64,000 nt of DNA from Pseudomonas putida (GCA_029953615.1 CP124529.1:2074998-2138997); one strand, 5' to 3'; positions 10,277 through 19,966 are shown, counted from the stretch's first letter. Numbers and translations: made by a program. Notes: a model not told the origin generated them from the sequence alone.

Positions 10277-11419
10277 TTAGTCCAGGCAATAGTGCCGGAT
10301 CAGGTCACGCAATAGACGCACGGTAGGCTCGATTCGTGACATTTCAAGGTACTCGCCCGGCTGGTGGGCACAAGCGATGTCGCCGGGGCCCAGCACGATG
10401 GTCTGGCAACCCAGCTGCTGAAGATAAGGCGCTTCGGTGCCGAACGCCACCGCTTCGGCGCGATGGCCGGTCAGGCGCTCCGCCACTTGCACCAGCTCGG
10501 TGTCGGCGGCCTGCTCGAATGGCGGCACCTCCGGGAACAAAGGCGCATAGTCGATGCGCACCTCGAAGCGCTCTGCCACCGGTACCAGCCTGGCGCGGAT
10601 GGCCGCACGCAGTTGCTCCACATCCATGCCTGGCAGCGGGCGCAGGTCGAACTCCAGGGCACACTGGCCGCAGATACGGTTGGGGTTGTCGCCGCCGTGA
10701 ATGCAGCCGAAGTTCATGGTCGGGGTCGGCACGGTGAATTGCGGGTTGCGGTAGGCCTGCTGCCATTGCTGGCGCAAACCCATCAACTCGCTCATTACTG
10801 CGTGCATGGCCTCCATGGCGCTGCGGCCCAGGCTTGGGTCCGAAGAGTGGCCGCTGCGCCCGAGGATGTCGATGCGGTCCATGAGGATGCCCTTGTGCAT
10901 GCGGATCGGCCGCAGCCCGGTGGGTTCGCCGATCACTGCCGCACGGCCGAGCGGCTGGCCGGCCTCGGCCAGCGCACGGGCGCCGGACATGGAGCTTTCT
11001 TCGTCACAGGTGGCAAGGATCAGCAGCGGCTGTTTGAAGTCGTGCTCCAGCAATGGGGTGACCGCTTCGATGACCAGTGCGAAGAAGCCCTTCATGTCGC
11101 AGCTGCCCAGACCGACCCAGCGGCCATCGGTTTCGGTCAGCTTCAGCGGGTCACTGGCCCACAGCTGTTCATCATAAGGTACGGTGTCGCTGTGCCCCGC
11201 CAGCACCAGGCCACCCGGGCCAGTGCCACGGCTGGCCAGCAGGTTGAACTTGCCGGGGCTGACCTGCTGGATGTCGCACTTGAAACCCAGGTCGCCCAGC
11301 CAGCCGGCCAGCAGGTCGATGACCTGGCGATTGGACTGGTCCAGCGCAGGCTGGGTGCAACTGACCGAGGGCGCGGCAATCAGGGCGGCGAACTGGTCTT
11401 TCAGCGTCGGCAACGGCAT
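10277..11419 (-). CDS. argE: acetylornithine deacetylase ArgE (M20 metallohydrolase)
   Basis: A 380-residue zinc-dependent M20 peptidase-family enzyme that releases acetate from N-acetylornithine to give ornithine. Metal and catalytic residues are visible: H76 and D78 in AGHSDTVPY, D108 in GSCDMKGFF, and E140/E141 in TCDEESS. The ATG at 11419 has GAGGAG 7 bases upstream. It is upstream of argA in the same direction. Pseudomonads normally recycle acetyl groups through ArgJ, so a linear ArgE-type enzyme beside argA may serve salvage or another N-acyl amino acid; M20 members are hard to separate by substrate, but length and motifs fit ArgE. Confidence 0.9.
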   Translation of the reverse strand: MPLPTLKDQFAALIAAPSVSCTQPALDQSNRQVIDLLAGWLGDLGFKCDIQQVSPGKFNLLASRGTGPGGLVLAGHSDTVPYDEQLWASDPLKLTETDGRWVGLGSCDMKGFFALVIEAVTPLLEHDFKQPLLILATCDEESSMSGARALAEAGQPLGRAAVIGEPTGLRPIRMHKGILMDRIDILGRSGHSSDPSLGRSAMEAMHAVMSELMGLRQQWQQAYRNPQFTVPTPTMNFGCIHGGDNPNRICGQCALEFDLRPLPGMDVEQLRAAIRARLVPVAERFEVRIDYAPLFPEVPPFEQAADTELVQVAERLTGHRAEAVAFGTEAPYLQQLGCQTIVLGPGDIACAHQPGEYLEMSRIEPTVRLLRDLIRHYCLD

Positions 11420-11483
11420 GCGCGTACTCCTCGGAAGCGTTGCCCATCATAGCAATGCCAATCGTTCGCGGGGCAACCGTGTG

Positions 11484-11578
11484 GGCTTCTTCGCGGGCTC
11501 GCCCGCTCCCACAGGGGTTGCACCGCCCTTGAAAGCGATGCTGTACCTGTGGGAGCGGGCAAGCCCGCGAAGAAGGCC
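11484..11578. repeat. REP pair between argE and the CYTH gene
   Basis: Two inverted REP units (cgcgggctcgcccgctcccacagg and complement) with a ~45-base spacer in the gap between the divergent starts of argE and the CYTH gene. This is unusual because it sits in a promoter-side gap rather than after a gene end. Confidence 0.85.
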
Positions 11579-11650
11579 ACCACGATCCAACAGACGAGAG
11601 CCGACTCCTGTAGACTGCTGGGCAACCACGCCCCCTCCTTCGAGCCTGTG

Positions 11651-13018
11651 ATGCACAAAGAAACCGAACTCAAGCTCCGCGCCAGCCGCGAGACCCTTGC
11701 CGCCCTGCGCGAGCACCCTCTGCTGAAGAAGCGCAACAAGTCCGGCTGGCAGACCCGCGAACTGCTCAACCAGTACTTCGACACCCCCGAGCGCGAGCTC
11801 TCCGCTGCCCGCGTCGCCCTGCGCCTGCGCCGCGATGGCGAAGCCGTCATCCAGACTCTCAAGTGCCGCGGCACCAGCGTGGCCGGCCTGTCCGAGCGCA
11901 ACGAGCACGAATGGCAGCTGGACAAGGTCAAGCTCGACCTGAAGAAGCTCGACGACAGCTGCTGGCCCGCGCAACTGGCCAGCCTGGACAAAAAGACCAT
12001 CAAGCCGCTGTTCACCACCGACTTCAGCCGTGAATACGCCGAAATCGCCTGGGGCCGTGGCAAGAGCAAGGTAGTGATCGAGGCCGCACTCGACCAGGGC
12101 TTCGTGATCGCCGGCAAGCGCAAGGAAGAAATCTGCGAGCTGGAACTGGAACTGCGTGAAGGCGAGCCACAGGCGCTGCTGGAACTGGCCGCCGAGCTGG
12201 CCGCCAGCCTGCCGCTGATGCCATGCGACATCAGCAAGGCCGAGCGTGGCTACCGCCTGCTGGAGCCGGACAGCTACGAGCTGAGCCTGCCGCACACCGA
12301 GCTGGAGGCCGAAATGGCCGTGGACGACGCCTACGCCGCACTGGCCTGGCAACTGCTGGGCAGCAGCCAGCGCCTGGCGGAGCAATATCGCCACAACGGC
12401 CACTGGCGCCTGTTGCAGGACTGGGTCGAGTGCCTGACCGAGCTGCGTGCCGTTACCGCCAGCCTGGGCCAGGCCGCGCCGCGCGCCACCACCCGCGACC
12501 TGCGCAGCAGCCTCGACGCCCTGCTCGAAGACTGGCGCCCTTTGGTGCAGGCCGGCAATGACGACGAAGATATCCGTCGCGCCGCCCCCGAGCAGTTCGC
12601 CGAAGAGCTGGAAGACGTGCGGTGGGGCCAGTTCTCGCTGGAAACCTCGCGCTGGCTGCTGGCCCGCGCCTGGACCGTGGAGCGCAAAGGCCGCGGCGAG
12701 CGCCAGGGCAAGGCGCAGCTGGCAAGCTGGCTGGCACACCTGCTGGGCGAAGAAGGCCGAGCGTTGAAGCTGCCGCTGTATACCCAGCGTCCGGAAGACC
12801 TGGCTGAGCAACTGCCGCGTATCGAACAGCTGCTGGCCTGGCTGCACCATGCTCGTCAGGTGCTTGAGGCTCCGCAGATGGACCGCCTGTATGGCGACCT
12901 GAAGAAGCTGCATGAGCTGTCTGAACAGCCGATCAGCGATGAAGTGCTGGAAGCGCGTATCGAACAGGCCCGGGCGGTAGATCAGAGCCGCGGCTGGAAG
13001 CACCTGCTCAAGGCTTGA
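11651..13018 (+). CDS. CYTH-domain inorganic triphosphatase (YgiF-like)
   Basis: A 455-residue protein starting MHKETELKLRAS, whose ExExK signature (ETELKL, residues 3-8) identifies the CYTH triphosphate-tunnel fold. Alternating charged strands such as RVALRLRRDGE and AVIQTLK supply the phosphate-binding Arg/Lys residues; this domain covers about residues 1-200. The C-terminal ~230 residues are a helix-rich CHAD domain with several conserved His/Arg positions, a fold thought to bind polyphosphate. The likely activity is hydrolysis of inorganic triphosphate. The ATG at 11651 is preferred because it opens the CYTH motif; a GTG precedes it directly. Confidence 0.88.
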   Translation: MHKETELKLRASRETLAALREHPLLKKRNKSGWQTRELLNQYFDTPERELSAARVALRLRRDGEAVIQTLKCRGTSVAGLSERNEHEWQLDKVKLDLKKLDDSCWPAQLASLDKKTIKPLFTTDFSREYAEIAWGRGKSKVVIEAALDQGFVIAGKRKEEICELELELREGEPQALLELAAELAASLPLMPCDISKAERGYRLLEPDSYELSLPHTELEAEMAVDDAYAALAWQLLGSSQRLAEQYRHNGHWRLLQDWVECLTELRAVTASLGQAAPRATTRDLRSSLDALLEDWRPLVQAGNDDEDIRRAAPEQFAEELEDVRWGQFSLETSRWLLARAWTVERKGRGERQGKAQLASWLAHLLGEEGRALKLPLYTQRPEDLAEQLPRIEQLLAWLHHARQVLEAPQMDRLYGDLKKLHELSEQPISDEVLEARIEQARAVDQSRGWKHLLKA

Positions 13019-13027
13019 TACCGCGTA

Positions 13028-13110
13028 GCCTGCTTCGCGGGCTTGCCCGCTCCCACAGGGAACTGCACAAGGCCTGGGCCTGCACAGCACCTGTGGGAGC
13101 GGGCGAGTCG
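13028..13110. repeat. REP pair after the CYTH gene, right arm incomplete
   Basis: The left REP is complete (cgcgggcttgcccgctcccacagg). The right one runs cctgtgggagcgggcgag and then diverges, losing its cccgcgaag tail. It lies between the converging ends of the CYTH gene and the Lrp-type regulator. Confidence 0.8.
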
Positions 13111-13134
13111 GGGCGCCGAACCGCCGCGAATGCC

Positions 13135-13605
13135 TCAGCGCGACAGTGGCAGGCTGGTGGTGGACTTGATCTCCGACAGCGCCACGATCGAGTTCACTTC
13201 CTGAATTCCCGGCACGTTCGACAGCTTTTCGAAGAAGAACCGTTCATAAGCCTCGATATCCGAGGTGACAATGCGCAGCAGAAAGTCCACCGACCCCATC
13301 AGCACATAACACTCGAGCACCTCCGGAAACCCGCGGATCGCGTCGGTGAACTCGGCGAAGTTGGAGCGCCCGTGGGCGTTCAGTTTCACCTCGGCGAAAA
13401 TCTGCGTGTTCAGGCCGACCTTCTTGCGGTCCAGCAGGGTTACCTGCCCGCGAATCACTCCCTCCTCCTTCAACCGCTGGATACGCCGCCAACACGGTGA
13501 TTGCGACAGCCCCACGCGTTCGGCGATCTGCGCGCTGGACAGCGAAGCGTCCTCCTGCAGCAGCTCGAGGATACGGCGGTCATAGGCGTCCAGCTCGCTG
13601 TGCAT
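13135..13605 (-). CDS. Lrp/AsnC-family transcriptional regulator
   Basis: A 156-residue feast/famine regulator. The N-terminal winged helix-turn-helix is clear (DAYDRRILELLQEDASLSSAQIAERVGLS, then SPCWRRIQRLKEEGVI as the recognition helix). The C-terminal RAM/ligand domain contains VLECYVLMGSVDFLLRI. Such proteins sense amino acids and usually autoregulate. AGGAG precedes the ATG at 13605 (8 bases). It is divergent from the small ACT-like gene across 126 bases, which suggests, but does not show, that it regulates that gene. Closely related Lrp types exist in several copies per Pseudomonas genome, so I give no specific name. Confidence 0.92.
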   Translation of the reverse strand: MHSELDAYDRRILELLQEDASLSSAQIAERVGLSQSPCWRRIQRLKEEGVIRGQVTLLDRKKVGLNTQIFAEVKLNAHGRSNFAEFTDAIRGFPEVLECYVLMGSVDFLLRIVTSDIEAYERFFFEKLSNVPGIQEVNSIVALSEIKSTTSLPLSR

Positions 13606-13643
13606 CAAAAATTCTCCTGAACAGCACTTAATGAATAGAACAA

Positions 13644-13660
13644 TTCGCCAATGCAGCGAA
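13644..13660. promoter_or_regulatory. possible operator of the Lrp-type regulator
   Basis: TTCGC-N7-GCGAA, a short dyad of the size bound by Lrp-family dimers, lies in the 126-base divergent gap, 39 bases from the regulator's start codon. Weak evidence, given the short arms. Confidence 0.3.
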
Positions 13661-13731
13661 ATGCTCAAATCATAGCGAAAAAATACCGCTGCCAACGTGC
13701 AAGAATTTCTCCCACATTCGCGGAGACCAGC

Positions 13732-14037
13732 ATGAACGCACAGCCCCGTACCGACGCCTGGGCCGCCAGCAGCGCCCACAGCACCGTGCACTATCGCCTG
13801 CAGGCCGAGGCCGAGCCTGACAGCCTGTGCCGAGTGCTCAACCTGTTTGCCCTGCAGTTCCTGACCCCGCACAGCGTGCAGGTCAGCCAGCAGGATGACT
13901 GGCTGGAAATCGAGGTCGGCATCGGTGGCCTGAGCTGGCACCGGGCCGAAGTGATTGCGCAGAAACTGCGTAACCTGGTGTGTGTGGGTGAGGTGAGTCT
14001 GAGCAACCTGCAGCGGGTGGAGCTGGCGGTGGTCTGA
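13732..14037 (+). CDS. small ACT-like protein of unknown function
   Basis: A 101-residue cytoplasmic protein without signal peptide or membrane segment. After a 17-residue lead, HYRLQAEAEPDSLCRVLNLFALQFL...VQVSQQDDWLEIEVGIGG resembles the beta-alpha-beta start of an ACT ligand-binding domain, like acetolactate synthase small subunits, ending SWHRAEVIAQKLRNLVCVGEVSL. I infer, without certainty, a small-molecule-binding ACT-type fold. It is divergent from an Lrp-type regulator, whose ligand domain is related in fold. GGAG precedes the ATG at 13732 (7 bases). Confidence 0.72.
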   Translation: MNAQPRTDAWAASSAHSTVHYRLQAEAEPDSLCRVLNLFALQFLTPHSVQVSQQDDWLEIEVGIGGLSWHRAEVIAQKLRNLVCVGEVSLSNLQRVELAVV

Positions 14038-14049
14038 GCCATCCGCTTT

Positions 14050-14142
14050 GGCCCCTTCGCGGGCTCGCCCGCTCCCACAGGTACACCACAAGGCTGAGGT
14101 CGGTGATAATCCTGTGGGAGCGGGCGAGCCCGCGAAGAGGCC
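14050..14142. repeat. REP pair upstream of the GspE-like gene
   Basis: Inverted REP units (cgcgggctcgcccgctcccacagg ... complement ... gcgaagaggcc) with a ~40-base spacer, starting 13 bases after the ACT-like gene's stop. Confidence 0.85.
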
Positions 14143-14242
14143 AGCACAGGCACTGCAAGATCCCGAAACCCTTCATCCCCATCAACCCAGCCCCGCCCGT
14201 CTAGCCTTGATCAGCATCCCCTATCAGGCACGGACGCCAACC

Positions 14243-15928
14243 ATGCATACCCCCGACAACCCGGCACTCGACCTCAAGCGCGTGCTCCAGGCCCTGCTCG
14301 CCGACCTGCGCCTGCATGCCAACGACACCCTGCAAGTACTCGAACATGCCGCTACCTGCCCCACCCTCCACCCACTGGAACAGATCGACGCCTGTGACGT
14401 CGAAGACCGTCAGAACCCCGGCCGCCGCCTCGACCTGGACCACCTCTGCCATTGGCTGGCCAACAAGGTCGGCCAGCCCTACCTGCGCATCGACCCGCTG
14501 CAACTGGACCTGCCCCAGGTCAGCGGCCTGATATCCCCGGCTTTCGCCCAGCGCCATGGCATCCTCATCGTCGCCGCCGACACCGGCAGCGTCACCGTCG
14601 CCAGCGCCCAGCCCTACCAGGACGACTGGCAGGCCGATCTCACCCGCAGCCTGGGCCGGCCGATCCACCGTGTGCTGGCCAGCCCCCAGCAGATCCGCCA
14701 GGCAGGGCAGTCATTCCAGCGCCTGGCCCAATCGGTAAAAAGCGCGCAATACCAGCAGTCAGCCAGCCTGGGCGAACTCGAACAGTTGCTGGAGCTGGGC
14801 AAGCGCCAGGCCGAGGCCAGCGCGGACGACGCGCACATCGTGCATATCGTCGACTGGTTGCTGCAGTACGCAATCGAGCAACGCGCCAGCGATATCCACC
14901 TGGAACCACGCCGCGAGCAGGGCCAGCTGCGCTACCGCATCGACGGCCTGCTGCACAGCGTCTATGCCTTCCCCGCCGGGGTTGCCCTGGCGCTGGTCAG
15001 CCGCCTGAAACACCTGGGGCGCATGGACGTCGCGGAAAAGCGCCGGCCGCAGGATGGCCGGCTGCAAAGCCGCCTGCCTGGCGGCGGCGAGGTGGAACTG
15101 CGGCTGTCGACCCTGCCGACCCCGTTCGGCGAAAAACTGGTACTGCGCCTGTTCGACCCGCAACAGTTGCAAGAAGGCTTCGACCGGCTCGGCCTGGACG
15201 GGCTTCAACTGGAACAGTGGAAAGGCTTGCTGCGCCAGCGTCAGGGCATCATTCTGGTCACTGGCCCCACCGGTTCCGGCAAGACCAGCACGCTGTACGC
15301 CAGCCTAAAGCTGCTGGCCACACCGCAGGTCAACCTGTGCACCATCGAAGACCCGATCGAGCGCCTGGAACCGGCCTTCAACCAACTGCAGGTGCAGCCC
15401 GCCCTGGACCTGGGTTTCGCCAACGGTGTGCGGGCCATGCTACGCCAGGACCCGGACATCATCATGATCGGCGAAATCCGCGACCGCGAAACTGCCCTGG
15501 TGGCGGTGCAAGCGGCCCTGACCGGGCACTTGGTGCTGTCCACCCTGCATACCAACGATGCCTGTGGTGCGATCACTCGCCTGCAGGAACTGGGGGTGGC
15601 CGACTACCTGATCAAGGCGACGCTGGTCGGGGTCATGGCCCAGCGGTTGGTGCGCACACTGTGCGCAGATTGCCGGGGAAATGCAGCGCTGCCCGGTGGC
15701 CAGCCGTGCCGCACCTGTCGTGGCACCGGGTTTCACGGGCGCACAGGGTTGTTCGAACTGCTGGTGCCCAGCGACAGCCTGCGCGCCCAGATAGGTCCAG
15801 GCAGCGACTTGGCCAGTTTGCGGCGTCAGGCCGTAGCGGATGGGCTGCTTGATCTACGCCGCAGCGGAGAGGCAAAAGTGGCCCGTGGGCAAACCCGCCA
15901 AGAGGAAGTGCTGCGGGCCTGTTCCTGA
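14243..15928 (+). CDS. GspE/PilB-family secretion ATPase, stand-alone
   Basis: A 561-residue type II secretion / type IV pilus assembly ATPase. An N-terminal domain (1-~190) is followed by the N2 domain and the motor: QRASDIHLEPRR at 213-224 (Asp box region), Walker A GPTGSGKTS at 341-349, Walker B DIIMIGEIRD at 405-414, the His box TLHTND at 434-439, and a zinc-binding tetracysteine (C474, C477, C489, C492) as in GspE. No gsp, pil or prepilin genes lie nearby, so it is an orphan ATPase here; partners must be elsewhere or absent. The ATG at 14243 is the first start in the coherent domain; no strong Shine-Dalgarno is visible. Confidence 0.88.
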   Translation: MHTPDNPALDLKRVLQALLADLRLHANDTLQVLEHAATCPTLHPLEQIDACDVEDRQNPGRRLDLDHLCHWLANKVGQPYLRIDPLQLDLPQVSGLISPAFAQRHGILIVAADTGSVTVASAQPYQDDWQADLTRSLGRPIHRVLASPQQIRQAGQSFQRLAQSVKSAQYQQSASLGELEQLLELGKRQAEASADDAHIVHIVDWLLQYAIEQRASDIHLEPRREQGQLRYRIDGLLHSVYAFPAGVALALVSRLKHLGRMDVAEKRRPQDGRLQSRLPGGGEVELRLSTLPTPFGEKLVLRLFDPQQLQEGFDRLGLDGLQLEQWKGLLRQRQGIILVTGPTGSGKTSTLYASLKLLATPQVNLCTIEDPIERLEPAFNQLQVQPALDLGFANGVRAMLRQDPDIIMIGEIRDRETALVAVQAALTGHLVLSTLHTNDACGAITRLQELGVADYLIKATLVGVMAQRLVRTLCADCRGNAALPGGQPCRTCRGTGFHGRTGLFELLVPSDSLRAQIGPGSDLASLRRQAVADGLLDLRRSGEAKVARGQTRQEEVLRACS

Positions 15929-16017
15929 GCAAAAATCCCTTGTATTCAAGGAACTTGCAGCCCTGTAGCAGGATCAAACCGCGCATCTTCAACCCTCACC
16001 CTTCGAGGTGTTTCAAC

Positions 16018-16332
16018 ATGCGTTTCAAAACCGCCATCGCTGCCGCTGCCTTGCTCTCGCTGCCTATTGGCTCGGCCATGGCCGATACCTTCTGGCGTAA
16101 CGTGATGACTACCGGTGCTACCACGGCATCGAGCTATCTGACTTCCGGGGATCACAAGCTGGTGATGGCGGCGCAGGACGACGCCGGTAGCTTCGTGGCC
16201 AGCGAAGGCGCTATCCGCGGGCCGTTCCTTGAAGCGGCGATTCGCCAGGCCCGCGCGGAAAACCCGGGGCTGCAGGCTTCCGACATGGAACTGGCCAATG
16301 CCATCCTGGCCAAAAATGCGGTAACCGAGTAA
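16018..16332 (+). CDS. DUF2388-type exported protein
   Basis: A 104-residue secreted or periplasmic protein. Residues 1-22 are a Sec signal peptide (MRFKTAIAAAALLSLPIG..., cleavage near SAMA-D). The mature part contains SSYLTSGDHKLVMAAQDDA and ASEGAIRGPFLEAAIRQAR, the pattern of the Pseudomonas DUF2388 family, whose function is unknown. GAGGTG lies 7 bases before the ATG. It is 89 bases downstream of the GspE-like gene on the same strand, but no functional link is apparent. Confidence 0.82.
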   Translation: MRFKTAIAAAALLSLPIGSAMADTFWRNVMTTGATTASSYLTSGDHKLVMAAQDDAGSFVASEGAIRGPFLEAAIRQARAENPGLQASDMELANAILAKNAVTE

Positions 16333-16338
16333 CCGCAG

Positions 16339-16436
16339 CGGGGGCCTCGCCCCCGATCGTCGGCAAGCCGGCTCCCACAGGATTGCGTCGCCCTCCAAGC
16401 TGTGCAATACCTGTGGGAGCTGGCTTGCCGGCGATG
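16339..16436. repeat. GC hairpin plus REP pair (ggcaagcc variant)
   Basis: A CGGGGGC/GCCCCCG stem with 3-base loop (16339-16355) is followed by an inverted pair of the second REP variant, with ggcaagccggctcccacagg and its near complement ending ttgccggcgatg. It lies between the converging DUF2388 and gcvP genes and probably helps end both transcripts. Confidence 0.8.
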
Positions 16437-16458
16437 AAGCCAACACCAATTTTCAGCC

Positions 16459-19332
16459 CTACCGATACGCCTCCACCGGCACACAAGCACAGAACAGATT
16501 CCTGTCCCCATACACGTTGTCGACCCGGTTCACCGCTGGCCAGTACTTGTGCTGGCGCACGTGAGCACTGGGCGCCACCGCCTGCTCCAGGCTGTAGGGC
16601 CTGTCCCACACAGCCAGCACATCGGCCAGGGTATGCGGCGCATGCTTGAGCGGGTTGTTCTCCGCCGGCCAGTTGCCCTCCTGCACTTCGCCGATTTCCG
16701 CCCGAATCGCCAGCATTGCCTCGACGAAGCGGTCCAGTTCGGCCTTCGACTCACTCTCGGTCGGCTCGACCATCAGCGTGCCCGGCACCGGGAACGACAT
16801 CGTAGGCGCGTGGAAGCCATAGTCCATCAGGCGCTTGGCCACATCCTCTTCGCTGATGCCAGTCAGCGCCTTCAGCGGCCGCAGGTCGAGGATGCACTCA
16901 TGCGCCACGCGCTGGTTGCGCCCGCGGTACAGCACCGGGAAAGCGCGAGCCAGCTGGCTGGCCAGGTAGTTGGCCGAGAGGATCGCCACCTCGCTGGCAT
17001 CGGCCAGTTGCGGCCCCATCATGGCGATGTACATCCAGCTGATCGGCAAGATGCTCGCACTGCCCCAGGGCGCGGCGCTGACCGCGCTGTTGTTCGGGTC
17101 CAGGCCGGGCACCGGCACCACCGGGTGGCTGGCGACGAACGGCTTGAGGTGCGCGCGAATGCCAATCGGGCCCATGCCCGGGCCGCCTCCGCCATGGGGG
17201 ATGCAGAAGGTCTTGTGCAGGTTCATGTGCGAAACGTCAGCGCCGATATCCGCCGGACGCGCCAGCCCCACCTGGGCATTGAGGTTGGCACCGTCCATGT
17301 ACACCTGGCCACCGTGCTGATGAACCACCTCGCAGATTTCGCGAATGCCCTCTTCGTACACGCCGTGGGTCGACGGGTAAGTGATCATCAGGCACGACAA
17401 ACGGTCCCCGGCCGCGTGGGCCTTGGCCTTGAGGTCGGCCAGGTCGACGTTGCCATCAGCGTCGCAATCGACAATCACCACCTCCATGCCGGCCATTTGC
17501 GCCGATGCCGGGTTGGTGCCGTGGGCCGACGACGGGATCAGGCACAGCGTGCGATGCGGCTGGTGTCGGCTGCGGTGGTAGCGGGTAATGGCCATCAGGC
17601 CGGCGTACTCGCCCTGGGCGCCGGAGTTGGGCTGCATGCAGATGGCATCGAAGCCGGTAATGGCGCACAGCCAGCCTTCCAGTTCGTCGATCATCGCTTT
17701 GTAGCCGGTGGCCTGCGCCGCCGGGGCAAACGGGTGCAGCTGGGCAAAGCCAGGCCAGGTGATGGGGATCATCTCGCTGGTGGCATTGAGTTTCATGGTG
17801 CACGAACCCAACGGGATCATCGACTGGTTCAGCGCCAGGTCCTTGTTCTCGAGCTGCTTGAGGTAACGCAGCATCTCGGTTTCGCTGTGGTGCAGGTTGA
17901 ACACCGGGTGGGCGAGGAACGGCGTGCGCCGCACCAGGCTGGCGGGGATGCCTTCGGGCAGAGCCTGCTGGTCGAGTGTGGCTATGTCCAGGCCGTGGTC
18001 CACCCCCAGGAAGATATCGAACAGACGCAGCACCGTCTGCTCCGTACAGGTCTCATCCAGGCTCACACCCAGGTGCCCGCGGCCGAGGATACGCAGGTTG
18101 ATCTGCGCGGCTTCGGCACTTTCGATAATAGCCGCCTGGGTGCCACCGACATCCAGAGTCAGGGTGTCGAAGAAATGCTGGTTGAGGCGCTTGATACCCT
18201 TGGCTTCGAGGCCGGCGGCCAGGATGAAGGTCAGCCGGTGCACACGCTGGGCAATGCGCTGCAGGCCTTCCGGGCCGTGGTACACCGCGTAGAAGCCGGC
18301 AATGTTGGCCAGCAGAACCTGGGCCGTGCAGATGTTGGAGTTGGCCTTCTCGCGGCGGATATGCTGCTCGCGGGTTTGCAGCGCCATGCGCAGCGCGGTG
18401 TTGCCACGCGCATCGCGCGACACGCCGATGATGCGCCCCGGCATGGCTCGCTTGTAGTCATCCCTGCAGGCGAAATAGGCGGCGTGGGGGCCGCCATAGC
18501 CCATCGGTACGCCAAAGCGCTGGGTCGAGCCCAGCACCACATCGGCGCCCAGCTCCCCGGGCGGTGCCAGCACCACCAGGCTGAGCAGGTCGGCGGCCAC
18601 ACAGGCCAGGGCATGCTGGCTGTGCAGATGGTCGATCAGCGGGCGCAGGTCGCGCACCTCGCCGTGAGTATCCGGGTACTGCAGCAAGGCCCCGAACACA
18701 GCGTGCCTGCCAAGGTTATCCACAGAATCGACGATCAGCTCGAAGCCGAAGCCCTCGGCACGGGTCTTGAGTACCGACAGGGTCTGCGGGTGACAGTGCT
18801 GGTCGGCGAAAAAAGCATTGCTCTTGTTGCGCGCCACCCGCTTGGCCAGGGCCATGGCCTCGGCGGCGGCGGTGGCTTCGTCGAGCAGCGAGGCATTGGC
18901 CAGAGCCAGCCCGGTGAGGTCGATGACCATTTGCTGGAAGTTCAGCAGCGCCTCCAGCCGACCTTGGGCAATCTCGGGCTGATAGGGCGTATAGGCGGTG
19001 TACCAGCCCGGGTTCTCAAGCACGTTGCGCAGGATGACCGTGGGGGTGATGGTGCCGTGGTAGCCCATGCCGATCAGGCTAGTCCAGACCTGATTCTGCC
19101 CGGCGTACCCGGCGAGCTTGGCCAGGGCGGCCTGTTCGCCCAGCGCCGGAGGCAGGTCGAGGGGGCGATTGAGGCGGATGTCTGGCGGTACGGTCTGCTC
19201 GATCAGCTCACTGCGGCTGGCGGCACCCAGCGCGTTGAGCATGGCCTGCTGCTCCGTGGCATCCGGGCCCAGGTGGCGACGCAGGAACGGGTTGAGCTCT
19301 TGCAGTTGATGCAGGGATGGCGACTGGGACAT
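16459..19332 (-). CDS. gcvP: glycine dehydrogenase (decarboxylating), P protein
   Basis: A 957-residue PLP-dependent P protein that decarboxylates glycine and passes the aminomethyl group to the lipoyl arm of GcvH. Two tandem aminotransferase-like halves are visible; the PLP-lysine lies in the C-terminal half in [16 protein letters not shown], near residue 705. Landmarks include [10 protein letters not shown] and AHGTNPASA. Length equals that of other bacterial single-chain P proteins. It is the last gene of a gcvT-gcvH-gcvP set on this strand, separated from gcvH by ~200 bases containing a REP pair. Pseudomonads often carry two gcvP copies; this is one of them. Confidence 0.97.
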   Translation of the reverse strand: MSQSPSLHQLQELNPFLRRHLGPDATEQQAMLNALGAASRSELIEQTVPPDIRLNRPLDLPPALGEQAALAKLAGYAGQNQVWTSLIGMGYHGTITPTVILRNVLENPGWYTAYTPYQPEIAQGRLEALLNFQQMVIDLTGLALANASLLDEATAAAEAMALAKRVARNKSNAFFADQHCHPQTLSVLKTRAEGFGFELIVDSVDNLGRHAVFGALLQYPDTHGEVRDLRPLIDHLHSQHALACVAADLLSLVVLAPPGELGADVVLGSTQRFGVPMGYGGPHAAYFACRDDYKRAMPGRIIGVSRDARGNTALRMALQTREQHIRREKANSNICTAQVLLANIAGFYAVYHGPEGLQRIAQRVHRLTFILAAGLEAKGIKRLNQHFFDTLTLDVGGTQAAIIESAEAAQINLRILGRGHLGVSLDETCTEQTVLRLFDIFLGVDHGLDIATLDQQALPEGIPASLVRRTPFLAHPVFNLHHSETEMLRYLKQLENKDLALNQSMIPLGSCTMKLNATSEMIPITWPGFAQLHPFAPAAQATGYKAMIDELEGWLCAITGFDAICMQPNSGAQGEYAGLMAITRYHRSRHQPHRTLCLIPSSAHGTNPASAQMAGMEVVIVDCDADGNVDLADLKAKAHAAGDRLSCLMITYPSTHGVYEEGIREICEVVHQHGGQVYMDGANLNAQVGLARPADIGADVSHMNLHKTFCIPHGGGGPGMGPIGIRAHLKPFVASHPVVPVPGLDPNNSAVSAAPWGSASILPISWMYIAMMGPQLADASEVAILSANYLASQLARAFPVLYRGRNQRVAHECILDLRPLKALTGISEEDVAKRLMDYGFHAPTMSFPVPGTLMVEPTESESKAELDRFVEAMLAIRAEIGEVQEGNWPAENNPLKHAPHTLADVLAVWDRPYSLEQAVAPSAHVRQHKYWPAVNRVDNVYGDRNLFCACVPVEAYR

Positions 19333-19423
19333 GACGACGCTCTCTTCCTAGGCCAGCTCTCATGGAGACTTACAAGTCTAGGAAGGGATTGCCGATTGTG
19401 CGGGGAAACTTGTTTTGCAGTAT

Positions 19424-19522
19424 CGGCCTCTTCGCGGGCATGCCCGCTCCCACAGGTCAACCACAAGACCACACTGAGGCTGGCGCGACCCCTGTGGGAG
19501 CGGGCATGCCCGCGAAGCAGGC
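19424..19522. repeat. REP pair between gcvH and gcvP
   Basis: Inverted REP units (gcgggcatgcccgctcccacagg and complement) inside the gcv operon, directly after the gcvH stop. An intra-operon hairpin of this size could stabilise the gcvT-gcvH message relative to gcvP; that effect is inferred. Confidence 0.85.
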
Positions 19523-19531
19523 GACGCGGTC

Positions 19532-19915
19532 TTACTCGCCGATCGCGGCCGCGTAACCTGCAGCATCCAGCAGCTTGTCCAGCTCGGCCGGGTTGCTTGG
19601 TTTGAGCTTGAAGATCCACGACTCGTAAGGCTCTTCGTTGAGCAACTCAGGGCTGTCTGCCAGTTCGTCGTTGACCGCGATCACTTCGCCGGCGACCGGG
19701 GCATAGATGTCCGAAGCGGCCTTGACCGACTCGACCACACCGGCAGCGTCGCCAGCGGCCAACACCTTGCCGACTTCGGCCAGCTCGACGAACACCACGT
19801 CACCCAGGGCTTTCTGGGCGTGGTCACTGATACCCACGGTCACGCTGCCGTCGGCTTCCAGGCGAGCCCACTCGTGGCTTTCGGCAAAACGCAGGTCGGC
19901 GGGGATATTGCTCAT
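19532..19915 (-). CDS. gcvH: glycine cleavage system H protein
   Basis: A 127-residue lipoyl carrier protein that shuttles the aminomethyl intermediate between GcvP, GcvT and the L protein. The lipoylated lysine is K65 in [11 protein letters not shown], and the fold markers [24 protein letters not shown] and [11 protein letters not shown] are all present. The ATG is at 19915, 51 bases after the gcvT stop, so the genes are probably co-transcribed. Confidence 0.97.
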   Translation of the reverse strand: MSNIPADLRFAESHEWARLEADGSVTVGISDHAQKALGDVVFVELAEVGKVLAAGDAAGVVESVKAASDIYAPVAGEVIAVNDELADSPELLNEEPYESWIFKLKPSNPAELDKLLDAAGYAAAIGE

Positions 19916-19966
19916 GTCTTGAATTCCTCGATTGGCTCAGCGGTACGCCCGCCGGTTAAAAATTGT

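Noticed and set aside
16549..19605. A 1018-codon open frame on the plus strand opposite gcvP
   Set aside because: It mirrors the gcvP coding frame in GC-rich DNA, has no recognisable domain or ribosome site, and covers a highly conserved gene. The same applies to other long antisense frames, such as those opposite potF, spuC and ubiD/rho.
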